Assembly: GCF_004137355.1 (NCBI RefSeq)
Contig: NZ_SDVB01000391.1
Coordinates: 62,001 to 126,000, forward strand
Direction of reading: 5' to 3'
From: Ciceribacter ferrooxidans
GTDB lineage: Bacteria; Pseudomonadota; Alphaproteobacteria; Rhizobiales; Rhizobiaceae
DNA length: 64,000 nt
Shown: positions 8,782 through 17,510 of the stretch, in pieces
How positions within the stretch are numbered: position 1 is the stretch's first letter
Layout of the letters: every line of letters begins with the position of its first letter
Notes under the pieces: generated by a model
The model's database searches: none
The model's input: the letters and a program-made list of their open reading frames with translations, nothing else
What the model was told of the DNA's origin: nothing
Program-made: the position numbers and the translations under genes

Positions 8782-9591
8782 ATGACCGCCGCTCTCATTT
8801 CCGACTGGCAGGCGGATCTCGACCTGATCGCCGCTGCGGCGCGCGAGGCGGCGGCCGTCGCGCTCACCTTTTTCGGCCAGTCGCCGCAGGTCTGGTGGAA
8901 GAACGAGGGCCGCTCGCCGGTCAGCGCCGCCGATCATGCCGCAAACGAGTGCCTCGAAGAGCGGCTGCGCACCGCCCGTCCGTCCTACGGCTGGCTCTCG
9001 GAAGAGACCGACGACGATCTCGGCCGGCTGAAGTCCGATACCCTGTTCGTCGTCGACCCGATCGACGGCACCCGCGCCTTCATCGCCAGCAAGCCGACCT
9101 GGTGTGTCAGCGTCGCCGTCGTCCATCGCGGCAAGCCGGTGGCCGGCGTTCTCGTCGCACCGGCGCTCGGCGAGGAGTATTCGACGGTCGAAGGCGGACC
9201 GGCGCTCAAGAACGGCAAGCCGATCATGGTCGCCGCCTTCGATCCGGTGAAGAAATTGCGCGTCGCGACCCCGATGGACATCGTCAATGTATTCGATGCT
9301 CCGTTGAGAGGACGTATCGAGCGTGTCGAGCATGTCCCGTCTCTCGCGTACCGGATCGCAATGGTTGCCGAAGGCCGCATCGACGCGACATTCGTCAAGC
9401 CGAACTCCCATGACTGGGACATCGCCGCCGCCGATCTCATCCTGCAGCAGGCCGGAGGGCGGCTGACCGATCTCGGTGGAAACGCGCTTGTTTACAACCG
9501 TCCAGAGGTTACCCACGGCGTCCTGTGTGCGGCGGTTGAAGGTGAGCTTCCGGGTCTCCTAGAGAGGCTCGCCGCCGTCCCGCGCGGTTGA
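8782..9591 (+). CDS. cysQ: 3'(2'),5'-bisphosphate nucleotidase CysQ-like (inositol monophosphatase superfamily)
   Basis: A 269-residue Mg-dependent phosphatase. Signature motifs are VDPIDGTRAF (metal ligands Asp, Asp) and WDIAAADLILQQAGG near the C-terminus; SEETDDD supplies an upstream acidic ligand. CysQ removes the 3'-phosphate of PAP(S), clearing a by-product of sulfate assimilation. Related members act on inositol phosphates or FBP, so substrate assignment rests on family resemblance and on the gene order cysQ-DUF4170-waaA seen in rhizobia. Confidence 0.83.
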   Translation: MTAALISDWQADLDLIAAAAREAAAVALTFFGQSPQVWWKNEGRSPVSAADHAANECLEERLRTARPSYGWLSEETDDDLGRLKSDTLFVVDPIDGTRAFIASKPTWCVSVAVVHRGKPVAGVLVAPALGEEYSTVEGGPALKNGKPIMVAAFDPVKKLRVATPMDIVNVFDAPLRGRIERVEHVPSLAYRIAMVAEGRIDATFVKPNSHDWDIAAADLILQQAGGRLTDLGGNALVYNRPEVTHGVLCAAVEGELPGLLERLAAVPRG

Positions 9592-9636
9592 CGTTTCCGT
9601 CAAAATCGATCACAGGAAAAGGGGAGGCGAACACGA

Positions 9637-9657
9637 ATGGAAAGAAACGTAGAATGA
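9637..9657 (+). CDS. Possible six-codon leader ORF coupled to the DUF4170 gene
   Basis: A strong Shine-Dalgarno sequence (GGGGAGG at 9621-9627) precedes ATG 9637, which opens a six-codon frame encoding MERNVE and ending at TGA 9655-9657. That stop overlaps the DUF4170 start in an ATGA arrangement. The DUF4170 gene has little ribosome-binding sequence of its own, so re-initiation after this micro-ORF is plausible. This is inference from sequence only. Confidence 0.35.
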   Translation: MERNVE

Positions 9658-9905
9658 CCGAATCCAGCGATCAGAAGCAGCTCCTCCACCTCGTCTTCGG
9701 CGGTGAGCTGACGAGCCTCAAGGACGTACACTTCAAGGATCTGAACGATCTCGACATCGTCGGCATCTTCCCCGATTATGCAAGCGCGCTTGCGGCATGG
9801 AAGGGCAAGGCCCAGGCTACTGTCGACAACGCCCATATGCGCTATTTCATCGTGCACATGCACCGCCTTTTGACCCCGGGCGAAAAGGTCGTGGGTCAGG
9901 ACTGA
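9654..9905 (+). CDS. DUF4170 domain protein
   Basis: An 83-residue cytoplasmic protein of the DUF4170 family, with LLHLVFGGELTSL at the start and MRYFIVHMHRLL near the end. The function is unknown. In rhizobia it sits between cysQ and the Kdo transferase gene, as here, so a link to lipid A/LPS assembly is a contextual guess. The start ATG 9654 overlaps the stop of a micro-ORF with a strong ribosome-binding site. A possible hairpin terminator follows at 9921-9949. Confidence 0.82.
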   Translation: MTESSDQKQLLHLVFGGELTSLKDVHFKDLNDLDIVGIFPDYASALAAWKGKAQATVDNAHMRYFIVHMHRLLTPGEKVVGQD

Positions 9906-9920
9906 TGAATTTCGACCGGG

Positions 9921-9949
9921 CCGCATCCGGACTTTTCGATCGGATGCGG
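9921..9949 (+). terminator. Hairpin downstream of DUF4170
   Basis: Perfect 9-bp arms CCGCATCCG (9921-9929) and CGGATGCGG (9941-9949) with an 11-nt loop. No T-run follows immediately (a T5 occurs about 15 nt later), so it may be an inefficient terminator or an mRNA-stabilising hairpin. Confidence 0.45.
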
Positions 9950-10061
9950 TGGCGGGACGTCAATTTTTGAACGCAGTTTTGCAGCATCGACAGTTTGAGC
10001 TTGGCCAGCCTGATCGAAAGGGCGTCATGGCACCGAAAGCTAAGAGAAGCGGTCTTTATTG

Positions 10062-11387
10062 ATGGCGATGATCGACGGTTTCGCATCGATGGCGATTACC
10101 GGCTACAGCTGGGCGGGCATCGCTGCCTACCCGCTCGCCGGACCGCTGCTGGCATTGCGGACCGCCAAGGGCAAGGAAGACCGTGCGCGTCGCCTGGAGC
10201 GTTTCGGCTATCCCTCGGTCGATCGTCCGCACGGGCCGCTCGTCTGGATCCATGCCGCGAGCGTGGGAGAGACGCTCGCCGTCGTGGGCCTGATGCGCGA
10301 GCTGCGCCGCCGCGACATCAACGTCCTTTTGACCACCGGAACCGTCACCTCCGCCGAACTCGTGCGGCTGCGTCTCGACGGAGAGATCATTCACCAGTAT
10401 GTGCCCCTCGACCTGAGGCCGGCGGTCCGCCGTTTCCTCGACTATTGGGGGCCGGACATCGCGATTTCCGTCGAGTCTGAGATATGGCCGACGACGCTCG
10501 GCGAGCTCGATCGGCGCCACATCCCACAGATCCTCGTCAACGCCCGTATGTCTGACCGCTCCTTCGATCGCTGGCACCGCCATAACTCGATTGCCGAGGC
10601 GCTGTTTTCCAAGCTGTCGCTGGTGATTGCGCAATCGGATGTCGACGCCGAGCGCTTCCGCGATCTCGGCGCATGGCCGGTCTCCGTCTCCGGCAATCTC
10701 AAGGTCGACGGTGATGCTCCACCCTGCGACGCGGCTGTGCTTGCGCGTTACCGCGAGCAGATCGGCCATCGCAAGACCTGGGCGGCCATCTCCACCTTCG
10801 AGGGTGAGGAAAAGATCGCCGTCATGGTGCACCGGGCGCTGAAGGCCCATGTCGGACTGTTGACCATCGTCGTGCCGCGTCATCCGGAACGCTGCGACGA
10901 GCTCGAGGCGATGATGGTCGAGAAAGGGCTGAAGGTCGCGCGCCGCACCCGCGACGACGCGATCACGCCGGATACCGATGTCTTTCTCGGCGACACGATC
11001 GGCGAGATGGGCCTCTATCTGCGGCTGACGGAGATCGCCTTCGTCGGACGCTCGATCACCGGACAGGGCGGCCAGAACCCGCTGGAGCCGGCGATGCTGG
11101 GCTGCGCCGTGCTGACTGGCCCGAACGTCGAGAATTTCCGCGACAGCTATCAGCGGCTGGTGCGCAACGGTAATGCCCGGATCGTGCGCGATGCCGAAAT
11201 GCTGGCGAAGGCCGTGCACTTCCTCTCCGTCAACGACCTCGCGCGCCACAAGATGATCGACGCGGGCACCGAGACGCTGCAGGAAATGCGCGGCGCACTC
11301 GTCGCGACGATCAAGGGGCTGGAGCCGTACATCAATCCTCTCACCGTCAAGGCGCGGCTGGAGCCGCGTGCTGCACGGCAGCGCTGA
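10062..11387 (+). CDS. waaA: 3-deoxy-D-manno-octulosonic acid (Kdo) transferase
   Basis: A 441-residue GT30 glycosyltransferase. An N-terminal hydrophobic anchor (about residues 10-32) is followed by the acceptor-binding domain with VWIHAASVGETLAV (containing the proposed catalytic Glu) and the CMP-Kdo binding domain with GQGGQNPLEPAMLGCAVLTGPN. It transfers Kdo to lipid IVA at the inner face of the cytoplasmic membrane. A TTG at 10059 immediately precedes ATG 10062, and another ATG lies at 10068. The HAD and lpxK genes follow in the same direction, forming a lipid A/core operon. Confidence 0.95.
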   Translation: MAMIDGFASMAITGYSWAGIAAYPLAGPLLALRTAKGKEDRARRLERFGYPSVDRPHGPLVWIHAASVGETLAVVGLMRELRRRDINVLLTTGTVTSAELVRLRLDGEIIHQYVPLDLRPAVRRFLDYWGPDIAISVESEIWPTTLGELDRRHIPQILVNARMSDRSFDRWHRHNSIAEALFSKLSLVIAQSDVDAERFRDLGAWPVSVSGNLKVDGDAPPCDAAVLARYREQIGHRKTWAAISTFEGEEKIAVMVHRALKAHVGLLTIVVPRHPERCDELEAMMVEKGLKVARRTRDDAITPDTDVFLGDTIGEMGLYLRLTEIAFVGRSITGQGGQNPLEPAMLGCAVLTGPNVENFRDSYQRLVRNGNARIVRDAEMLAKAVHFLSVNDLARHKMIDAGTETLQEMRGALVATIKGLEPYINPLTVKARLEPRAARQR

Positions 11388-11404
11388 AGAAAAGAGAACA
11401 CGAC

Positions 11405-12112
11405 ATGGACCGGGGTGCGGGGATCGCTGGGATCCTCTTCGACAAGGACGGAACGCTTCTCGATTTCGATGCGAGCTGGGCGCCGGTCAATCGCAAGCTG
11501 GCGCTGCTGGCGGCCGACGGCGACCCGTCGCTCGCCGATCGCCTATTGCTCGCCTGCGGCATGGATCCGGTGACCGGTCACATCGTGCCGGACAGCCTGT
11601 TTGCCGCCGGCAACACGCGTGAAATCGCCGACGGTCTCGTCGCCGCAGGCTCGCCGATGACGAGCGAGGTGCTGGTCCCGGTCCTCGACGAACTCTTCGC
11701 CGATGCCGCCGATCTTTCGGTGCCGGTGATCGAACTGGCGCCGCTCTTCTCCCGCCTCCACGGGCGTGGCCTGAAGCTCGGCATTGCCTCCAGCGACAAC
11801 GAGAGGTCGATCCGCCGCATCGTCGAGCGTTTCGGCATCACCGACTACGTCGATTTCGTCGCCGGCTACGACAGCGGTCACGGCTCGAAACCGGAGGCGG
11901 GCATGGTGCTCGGCTTCTGCCTCGCGACGGGCCTCGCGCCCGATGCGGTTGCAGTGGTCGGCGACAACAATCACGACATGCACATGGGGCACAACGCCGG
12001 CGCCGGCCTCAAGGTCGCGGTGCTGAGCGGGACCGGCTCGCAGGCGACGCTCGCCGGGGCCTGCGACGTCTGCCTGAACGACATCAGCGAGCTCGAAGCC
12101 CTGCTCGCCTGA
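11405..12112 (+). CDS. HAD-superfamily hydrolase (phosphoglycolate phosphatase-like)
   Basis: A 235-residue HAD phosphatase. Motif I is ILFDKDGTLLDFD (nucleophile and acid/base Asp), motif II is LGIASSDN, the conserved Lys is in GSKPEAGM, and motif IV is VVGDNNHDMHMG. The cap insertion after motif I is of the helical C1 type. It lies 17 bp after waaA and 115 bp before lpxK, but it is longer than and unlike the tetrameric C0 Kdo-8-phosphate phosphatase KdsC. A role in LPS sugar metabolism is suggested only by position. Confidence 0.82.
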   Translation: MDRGAGIAGILFDKDGTLLDFDASWAPVNRKLALLAADGDPSLADRLLLACGMDPVTGHIVPDSLFAAGNTREIADGLVAAGSPMTSEVLVPVLDELFADAADLSVPVIELAPLFSRLHGRGLKLGIASSDNERSIRRIVERFGITDYVDFVAGYDSGHGSKPEAGMVLGFCLATGLAPDAVAVVGDNNHDMHMGHNAGAGLKVAVLSGTGSQATLAGACDVCLNDISELEALLA

Positions 12113-12227
12113 AGGCGGTGGCGGCATCGCCCACGAGACGGGTTGACGAAGGCCATCCGCCTGCGGTCTGTTGCATCGTCGTAAACAGATGCTTTCCGTC
12201 AGGCGGGAGGCGCAGCGGGAGGACGTG

Positions 12228-13265
12228 ATGGTATCGGAAGCCCCACCCTTCTGGTGGACGAAACCGGATTGGCGCGCCTGGGCGCTGTCGCCGTTCTCGT
12301 TTCTCTACGGTCAGATCGCCGGCCGGCGGATGGCGAAGGGCAAGCGTCTCTCCTCACCTGTTCCTGTGGTCTGCGTCGGCAATTTCACTGTCGGCGGTGC
12401 CGGCAAGACGCCGACCGTGCTGGCTCTGGTGCGCGCGGCCTGCGCGCAGGGCCTGAAGCCCGGCATCCTCAGCCGCGGCTATGGCGGCTCACTCGACGTG
12501 ACGACCGTCGTCGATCCGGAGCACCATCGCTCGACCGACGTCGGCGACGAGCCGCTGCTGCTCGCCCGCCACGCGCTCACCGTCATCTCGCGCAAGCGTT
12601 TCGCCGGCGCCCGCCGTCTCGTGGACGAGGGGGTCGACCTGATCATCATGGATGACGGCTTCCAGAGCGCCCGCCTTGCTGTCGATTTCGCGCTGATCGT
12701 CGTCGACAGCGTCCGCGGCATCGGCAATGGCCATCTCGTGCCCGGCGGACCGGTGCGGGCACCGATCCGCGTGCAGATGCGCTATGTCGACGGATTGCTG
12801 AAGGTCGGCAACGGCACCGCCGCCGATCGCCTCGTGCGCCAGGCGGCGCGGGCCGGCAAGCCGATTTACGTCGCTTCGCTGACGCCGCGGGGCGATGCCG
12901 GCATCTCCGGCAAGCGCGTGCTCGCCTTTGCCGGCATTGCCGATCCGGGGAAGTTCTTCCGCACCGTCGAGGAACTGGGTGCGGAGCTCGTCGAGCGCCG
13001 AGCCTTGCCCGATCATCACCATATGGGCGAGGACGAGATCGACGACCTCCTCGACAAGGCGGCGGCGAACGATCTGGAGTTGGTGACCACGGCGAAGGAT
13101 TTCGTGCGACTGCGCGCCGGGTCGGGACGGGCGGAGGAACTGGCGCGCAAGTGCAAGGTCGTGGAGGTGGAAATGATGTTCGACGACCCGAATGCGCCCG
13201 GAAAGATCATCGAGCGGGCGATCGAGGTGCACCGCGCCCGGCGCCTGAAGGAAGGTCGCTACTAG
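12228..13265 (+). CDS. lpxK: Tetraacyldisaccharide 4'-kinase
   Basis: A 345-residue lipid A kinase that phosphorylates the 4' position of the tetraacyldisaccharide 1-phosphate. The P-loop is [12 protein letters not shown], and DDGFQSARL is the family signature; the N-terminus ([20 protein letters not shown]) is the typical membrane-associated start. ATG 12228 is preceded by GGGAGGA, which chooses it over ATG 12171. It is the last gene of the waaA-HAD-lpxK run and converges with the DUF2093 gene. Confidence 0.95.
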   Translation: MVSEAPPFWWTKPDWRAWALSPFSFLYGQIAGRRMAKGKRLSSPVPVVCVGNFTVGGAGKTPTVLALVRAACAQGLKPGILSRGYGGSLDVTTVVDPEHHRSTDVGDEPLLLARHALTVISRKRFAGARRLVDEGVDLIIMDDGFQSARLAVDFALIVVDSVRGIGNGHLVPGGPVRAPIRVQMRYVDGLLKVGNGTAADRLVRQAARAGKPIYVASLTPRGDAGISGKRVLAFAGIADPGKFFRTVEELGAELVERRALPDHHHMGEDEIDDLLDKAAANDLELVTTAKDFVRLRAGSGRAEELARKCKVVEVEMMFDDPNAPGKIIERAIEVHRARRLKEGRY

Positions 13266-13286
13266 AGAAAAGGCCGGGCTTGCGGC

Positions 13287-13517
13287 TCAGCGCGTCTGGA
13301 CGGGAAGGGCGCCTGCCCGCTTTTCCGCCTCGAACGAGGCGGCCGCATCCACATAGGGCTCCTGCCGGGCGACGCTCCAGTAGCGCAACTCGTCGATCAG
13401 GATCGGCTGGCCGGTGACGGCGCAAACCACGTAGGAGCCGGGGGACAGGATCTGGAAGTCGGCGTCGAGATACCGGATCTTGGCTTCCCGGTTGCCGCTG
13501 CCTTCGAAACGGTTCAT
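13287..13517 (-). CDS. DUF2093 domain protein
   Basis: A 76-residue protein of the DUF2093 family: MNRFEGSGNREAKIRYLD at the start, FQILSPGSYVVCAVTG and PILIDELRYWS in the core. The fold is unknown and no cysteine pair or membrane helix is visible. It lies 21 bp from the end of convergent lpxK and 66 bp downstream of mutL on the same strand. The function is unknown. Confidence 0.85.
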   Translation of the reverse strand: MNRFEGSGNREAKIRYLDADFQILSPGSYVVCAVTGQPILIDELRYWSVARQEPYVDAAASFEAEKRAGALPVQTR

Positions 13518-13583
13518 GTCACACTGCTCCTTCGCACGTCATTGCCCTGCCATACTCCGCGACGCGCGGAAATTCCAGAAATA

Positions 13584-15380
13584 TCAGCTGCGGCCGAATA
13601 GCCTTTCGATGTCGGAGAGCTTGAGCTCGACATAGGTCGGCCGTCCGTGGTTGCACTGGCCCGAACCCGGAGTCGCCTCCATCTGGCGCAACAGCGCGTT
13701 CATTTCCTCGACCCTCAGCACCCGGCCGGACCGCACCGAGCCGTGGCAGGCCATGGTCGCGGCGACATATTCCAGCCGCGCGGCGAGCCCGCCGGCCGTG
13801 TCCCATTCGGCGATCTCGTCGGCAAGCTCGCGAACGAGCGCCTGGACGTCCATTTCGCCGAGCATGGCCGGCGTCTCGCGAACGGCGACCGCACCAGGAC
13901 CGAAGCGCTCGACCGAAAGGCCGAGTTGTTCCAGCGCCTCGGCATGGACCATCAGGCGATCGCAGTCCTCCTCGGGCAGGTCGACGATCTCGGGGATGAG
14001 CAATCCCTGCGACGGTAGCCGCCGGCCGGAAAGCGCCTTGCGCATCTGTTCGAAGACGAGGCGCTCGTGGGCGGCGTGCTGGTCGACGATGACGAGCCCG
14101 TCCTCGGTCTGCGCGACGATGTAGTTGGCGTGGACCTGTGCGCGGGCCGCACCGAGCGGATGGCTCTCGACCGGCGGGGCGGATGGCGGAGCGACGACCG
14201 GCGCCTCCGCGCGGGCCGTCGGCACGGCAACGGTGTCGAACCGGGCCTGTTGCGACTCGGCGAAGCCGGACGGCGCTGCCGTCGGCCGGTAGGGCGATGT
14301 TTCTGGGCTCCAGGCGTAACCGCCGGCGGGGCTCGGCGGACGGAAGCTGGGGCGAAAGGCGCGGAGCATGCCGCCGGCACCCGTCGTCGAGGCGCGGTCG
14401 CCCTCGCGCTGCAGTGCCTCGCGGATCGCGCCGACGATCAGGCCGCGCACCAGCCCGGGGTCACGGAAGCGGACGTCCGATTTGGCAGGGTGGACATTGA
14501 CGTCGACGAGGGCCGGGTCGATGTCGATCGAGAGCACCGCCACTGGATAGCGGCCGTGTGGAACGGTCTCGGCATAGGCGCCGCGGATCGCCGAGAGGAT
14601 CTGCTTGTCCTGCACCGGACGACCGTTGACGAAAGCATATTGATGGGCCGAGTTGCCGCGGTTGAAGGTCGGTACGCCGGCAAACCCGGTAAGCCGCACA
14701 TCTTCCCGTTCGGCATCGAGCGCAATCGCATTGTCACGGAAGTCGCTGCCGAGCACCTGGGCGATGCGGGCGAGGGGATCGCCTGCCGACGGGAATTCGA
14801 GCGTCGAGCGGTCGCTGCCCGAAAGCACGAAGCGGACGTGCGGAAACGCGATCGCCATCCGCTTGACGACCTCGGTGATGGCGCCCGCTTCGGCCTTTTC
14901 CGTCTTCAGGAATTTCAGACGCGCCGGCGTCGCGAAGAAGAGGTCGCGGACCTCGACCACGGTTCCCGGATTGGCGGCGACGGGACGGACGGCCGAAACC
15001 CTGCCGCCTGAGACGCTGATTTCCGCGCCTTCCGCGCTGCCGGGCACACGACTCGCAATCGAGAGCTTCGCGACCGAACCGATCGAGGGCAGGGCTTCGC
15101 CGCGAAAGCCGAGACTGCGGATGTCGAAGAGTGATTCGGAGATCTTCGAGGTGCAGTGGCGGCGAATCGCAAGCTCGAGATCGGCAGGTTCCATGCCACC
15201 GCCGTTGTCGGTCACGCGCAGCAGGCTCTTGCCGCCGCCGGCGGTTGCCACCTCGATTCGCGTGGCGCCGGCGTCGATCGCATTCTCGATCAGTTCTTTC
15301 GCCGCACTGGCGGGACGCTCGATGACCTCGCCGGCGGCGATCTGGTTGATGAGCGTTTCGGAGAGCTGCTTGATGGCCAT
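13584..15380 (-). CDS. mutL: DNA mismatch repair protein MutL
   Basis: A 598-residue MutL. The N-terminal GHKL ATPase carries [17 protein letters not shown] and [13 protein letters not shown]. The C-terminal dimerisation domain carries [12 protein letters not shown], which fits the DQHA-x2-E-x4-E metal-binding motif of latent endonuclease MutL proteins, so nicking by MutL itself (rather than a MutH) is expected. The middle (about residues 330-400) is a Pro/Ala-rich linker. It is divergent from the PAS/receiver gene. Confidence 0.96.
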   Translation of the reverse strand: MAIKQLSETLINQIAAGEVIERPASAAKELIENAIDAGATRIEVATAGGGKSLLRVTDNGGGMEPADLELAIRRHCTSKISESLFDIRSLGFRGEALPSIGSVAKLSIASRVPGSAEGAEISVSGGRVSAVRPVAANPGTVVEVRDLFFATPARLKFLKTEKAEAGAITEVVKRMAIAFPHVRFVLSGSDRSTLEFPSAGDPLARIAQVLGSDFRDNAIALDAEREDVRLTGFAGVPTFNRGNSAHQYAFVNGRPVQDKQILSAIRGAYAETVPHGRYPVAVLSIDIDPALVDVNVHPAKSDVRFRDPGLVRGLIVGAIREALQREGDRASTTGAGGMLRAFRPSFRPPSPAGGYAWSPETSPYRPTAAPSGFAESQQARFDTVAVPTARAEAPVVAPPSAPPVESHPLGAARAQVHANYIVAQTEDGLVIVDQHAAHERLVFEQMRKALSGRRLPSQGLLIPEIVDLPEEDCDRLMVHAEALEQLGLSVERFGPGAVAVRETPAMLGEMDVQALVRELADEIAEWDTAGGLAARLEYVAATMACHGSVRSGRVLRVEEMNALLRQMEATPGSGQCNHGRPTYVELKLSDIERLFGRS

Positions 15381-15696
15381 CCTGTTCTTTTCCCGGATTC
15401 GGACAGGTGAGGAAAGCCCGAAAACACCGGAAACGGTGGAAATCCGCCTGCGTCTACGGAAACGTTGCCGTTTGCCATTAAGTCCCCGTTAAGGACCTGC
15501 AACTAACTTCGGTTGTACTCCAATACGTTCGTAAGGGGCGGATGGTTGTTGACGTCGAAAAGGTAACCGGCAAGCCGGAACCAGCTCGAAAGCATCCATT
15601 CAGGCGCCGCCCCGGCGCCGGTCGGTTTTTCATGCGGAATGAAAGTGAAGGTTTTTTGGATTGGTGCTCAGGCATTCAGTTCCTTGAGGCGGTAAT
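15381..15696. other. Divergent intergenic region between mutL and the PAS/receiver gene
   Basis: A 316-bp gap with no supportable gene. It holds a perfect CtrA-type site (15478-15492) and a GC-rich inverted repeat near 15603-15619 followed by T5 about 45-65 bases before the downstream start. Promoters for both flanking genes presumably lie here. Confidence 0.6.
15478..15492 (+). promoter_or_regulatory. Candidate CtrA binding site
   Basis: TTAAGTCCCCGTTAA is an exact TTAA-N7-TTAA match, the full-site consensus for the alphaproteobacterial cell-cycle regulator CtrA. It lies 98 bp upstream of mutL and 205 bp upstream of the PAS/receiver gene start. Either gene could be the target; the mutL side is the closer. 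Confidence 0.45.
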
Positions 15697-17385
15697 GTGA
15701 AGAATTTTCCAGCGGCGCCCGCAGAGAGCGGGTCGAAGGGGAAGCACGTGACGGGCGAGATGGCGGCGCGGGAAGCGCAGTTGCATACGGCCGCGCTCGA
15801 CGCGGCATCCGAGGCCCTTTCTGCCGCCATCATGATCTATGACCGCAACGACGAACTGATCTATGCGAGCCGCCAGCTTGCCGGTTACGTACCGGTCTCT
15901 TCGCAGTTTCTCTCTCCCGGTACGCGGCTTCGCGAATTTCTCGGCGCCGCCTATGACGCTGGCATGCATTGCTGCACCCCGGCAGGTGGCACGGTGATCG
16001 GCACCCGCGACGAATGGATCGCCGAGAGCATTGCCGCCCACTGGCGAGAACGACTGGATTACCAGACGCGCGACAGTCAGCGTGGCTGGACGAAGGTGTC
16101 GATGCGTCGTCTCTCCTCCGGCCACGGCCTTTGCGTCATCACCGACATATCCGAGCAGAAGAAGCGGGAGGAGCAGTGGCACGCCGATCTCGAGCGCGTG
16201 CAACTCACCGAGGAAATCCTCGACAACCTGCCGCATCCCGTCTTCGTCCAGGATCGAAACCTGACGATCGTCGCTGTCAACAGGGCATTCTGCGCTCTCT
16301 TCGGTGCGGGGGCGGACGTCCTGCTCGGCAGTTCGCTGAACGGCCTTTTCGATACCACTCTCGCGACGAGCCTCGGGAATACCACCCGCCACGTCTTCGA
16401 AACCGGCGCGCCATCCCTCGTGTCGATGACGGTTCCGCAGCCGTCCGGACACGTCGTGCTCGCCGTGCGCAGCCGGCGCGTCGGCAAGCCGGGGCGGTAT
16501 TTCGTCGTTACCAGCCTCGATCATCCCGCGGACATGACGCTCGCCGCCGAACGGGCAGCTGCAATTACTCTCGCGCCTGACCATGCAGCAGGCGAGGAAA
16601 GCGCCGCCGACGGCCCGGCCCGACCTGCGGACCTCTCGGGACGCCGCGTTCTGGTGGTGACTGCCGACAACGGCTTCGCCGGGACCGGTCTGAAAACGCT
16701 GGCGGCTCTCGGCCTCGACGCGTGTTCCGTGCAGGACGCGGGCGAGGAAGATGCCTTTCTCAGCGTCGCGAAAACGGCGGGAGTGGCGATCGATCTCGTC
16801 GTCGTGGACGCCGACATGGATGTGCGGTGCCTCGAACTCGCGCGTCAGTACGGCGTCGACGCGCTCGCGATCGACCGTTTCCAGATTTCCGGTGAACTCG
16901 CCGCTCTTGCGGTCGAACGCCTGAACCGCAGCCCGTCCGTCGAGGCGGACGACTGGGAGATCACCACCGGCGATGCCGTGCCGATGGGAAGCGATCCGCT
17001 GGTACTGGTCGCCGAGGACAATGCGGTCAACCAGATCGTCTTCGCCCAGATACTCGAGGGGCTCGGCTTTCGCTTTGTGATCGCGTCGGACGGCGAGGAG
17101 GCAGTCCGCCTCTGGCAGGAACTCGAGCCGCAGATCGTGCTGATGGACGTGACCCTGCCGGGGATTTCGGGATATGACGCCTGCCGACGCATCCGCGATC
17201 TCGGCCGATCGTCCGGGCGGACGACGCCGGTGATCGGTGTCCTCGCCCACGCCTTCGAACGCGACCGGGAAGACTGCCTCTCGGCGGGGATGGACGATAT
17301 CCTGCAGAAGCCTCTGAGTTCCGAGGCGATCGAGGCGATCTTCCAGCGTTTCATCCCCGGCTACATCGCGTTTTCGCCGGTCTGA
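15697..17385 (+). CDS. PAS-PAS-receiver signalling protein without kinase domain
   Basis: A 562-residue cytoplasmic protein. Two PAS-like domains lie at about residues 37-155 (IMIYDRNDELIYASRQLAGY; ending in the typical VITDISEQKKREE) and 170-275 (LDNLPHPVFVQDRNLTIVAV). A degenerate receiver-like domain follows at about 315-405 (VLVVTADN, LVVVDADMD), then a canonical-looking receiver at about 433-550 with acidic E440/D441, phospho-acceptor D484 (LMDVTLPG) and K538 (QKPL). The usual Thr/Ser after beta4 appears to be Leu (GVLAHA). No HisKA, HATPase or output domain is present, so it probably acts as a phospho-sink or scaffold in a His-Asp relay. No partner kinase is adjacent; a GGDEF-EAL gene follows 125 bp later. 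Confidence 0.85.
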   Translation: MKNFPAAPAESGSKGKHVTGEMAAREAQLHTAALDAASEALSAAIMIYDRNDELIYASRQLAGYVPVSSQFLSPGTRLREFLGAAYDAGMHCCTPAGGTVIGTRDEWIAESIAAHWRERLDYQTRDSQRGWTKVSMRRLSSGHGLCVITDISEQKKREEQWHADLERVQLTEEILDNLPHPVFVQDRNLTIVAVNRAFCALFGAGADVLLGSSLNGLFDTTLATSLGNTTRHVFETGAPSLVSMTVPQPSGHVVLAVRSRRVGKPGRYFVVTSLDHPADMTLAAERAAAITLAPDHAAGEESAADGPARPADLSGRRVLVVTADNGFAGTGLKTLAALGLDACSVQDAGEEDAFLSVAKTAGVAIDLVVVDADMDVRCLELARQYGVDALAIDRFQISGELAALAVERLNRSPSVEADDWEITTGDAVPMGSDPLVLVAEDNAVNQIVFAQILEGLGFRFVIASDGEEAVRLWQELEPQIVLMDVTLPGISGYDACRRIRDLGRSSGRTTPVIGVLAHAFERDREDCLSAGMDDILQKPLSSEAIEAIFQRFIPGYIAFSPV

Positions 17386-17510
17386 GCCGCCGTCAAGCCC
17401 CCCCAAAGTTGGGGAGGTGGAGAGGCTCAAGATCGCGAAAATGCTATTATTTTTTTAATCATTCGCCCACATCCTGACGGTCGTAACAAGAGGTTCTCAG
17501 GATATCGTCG

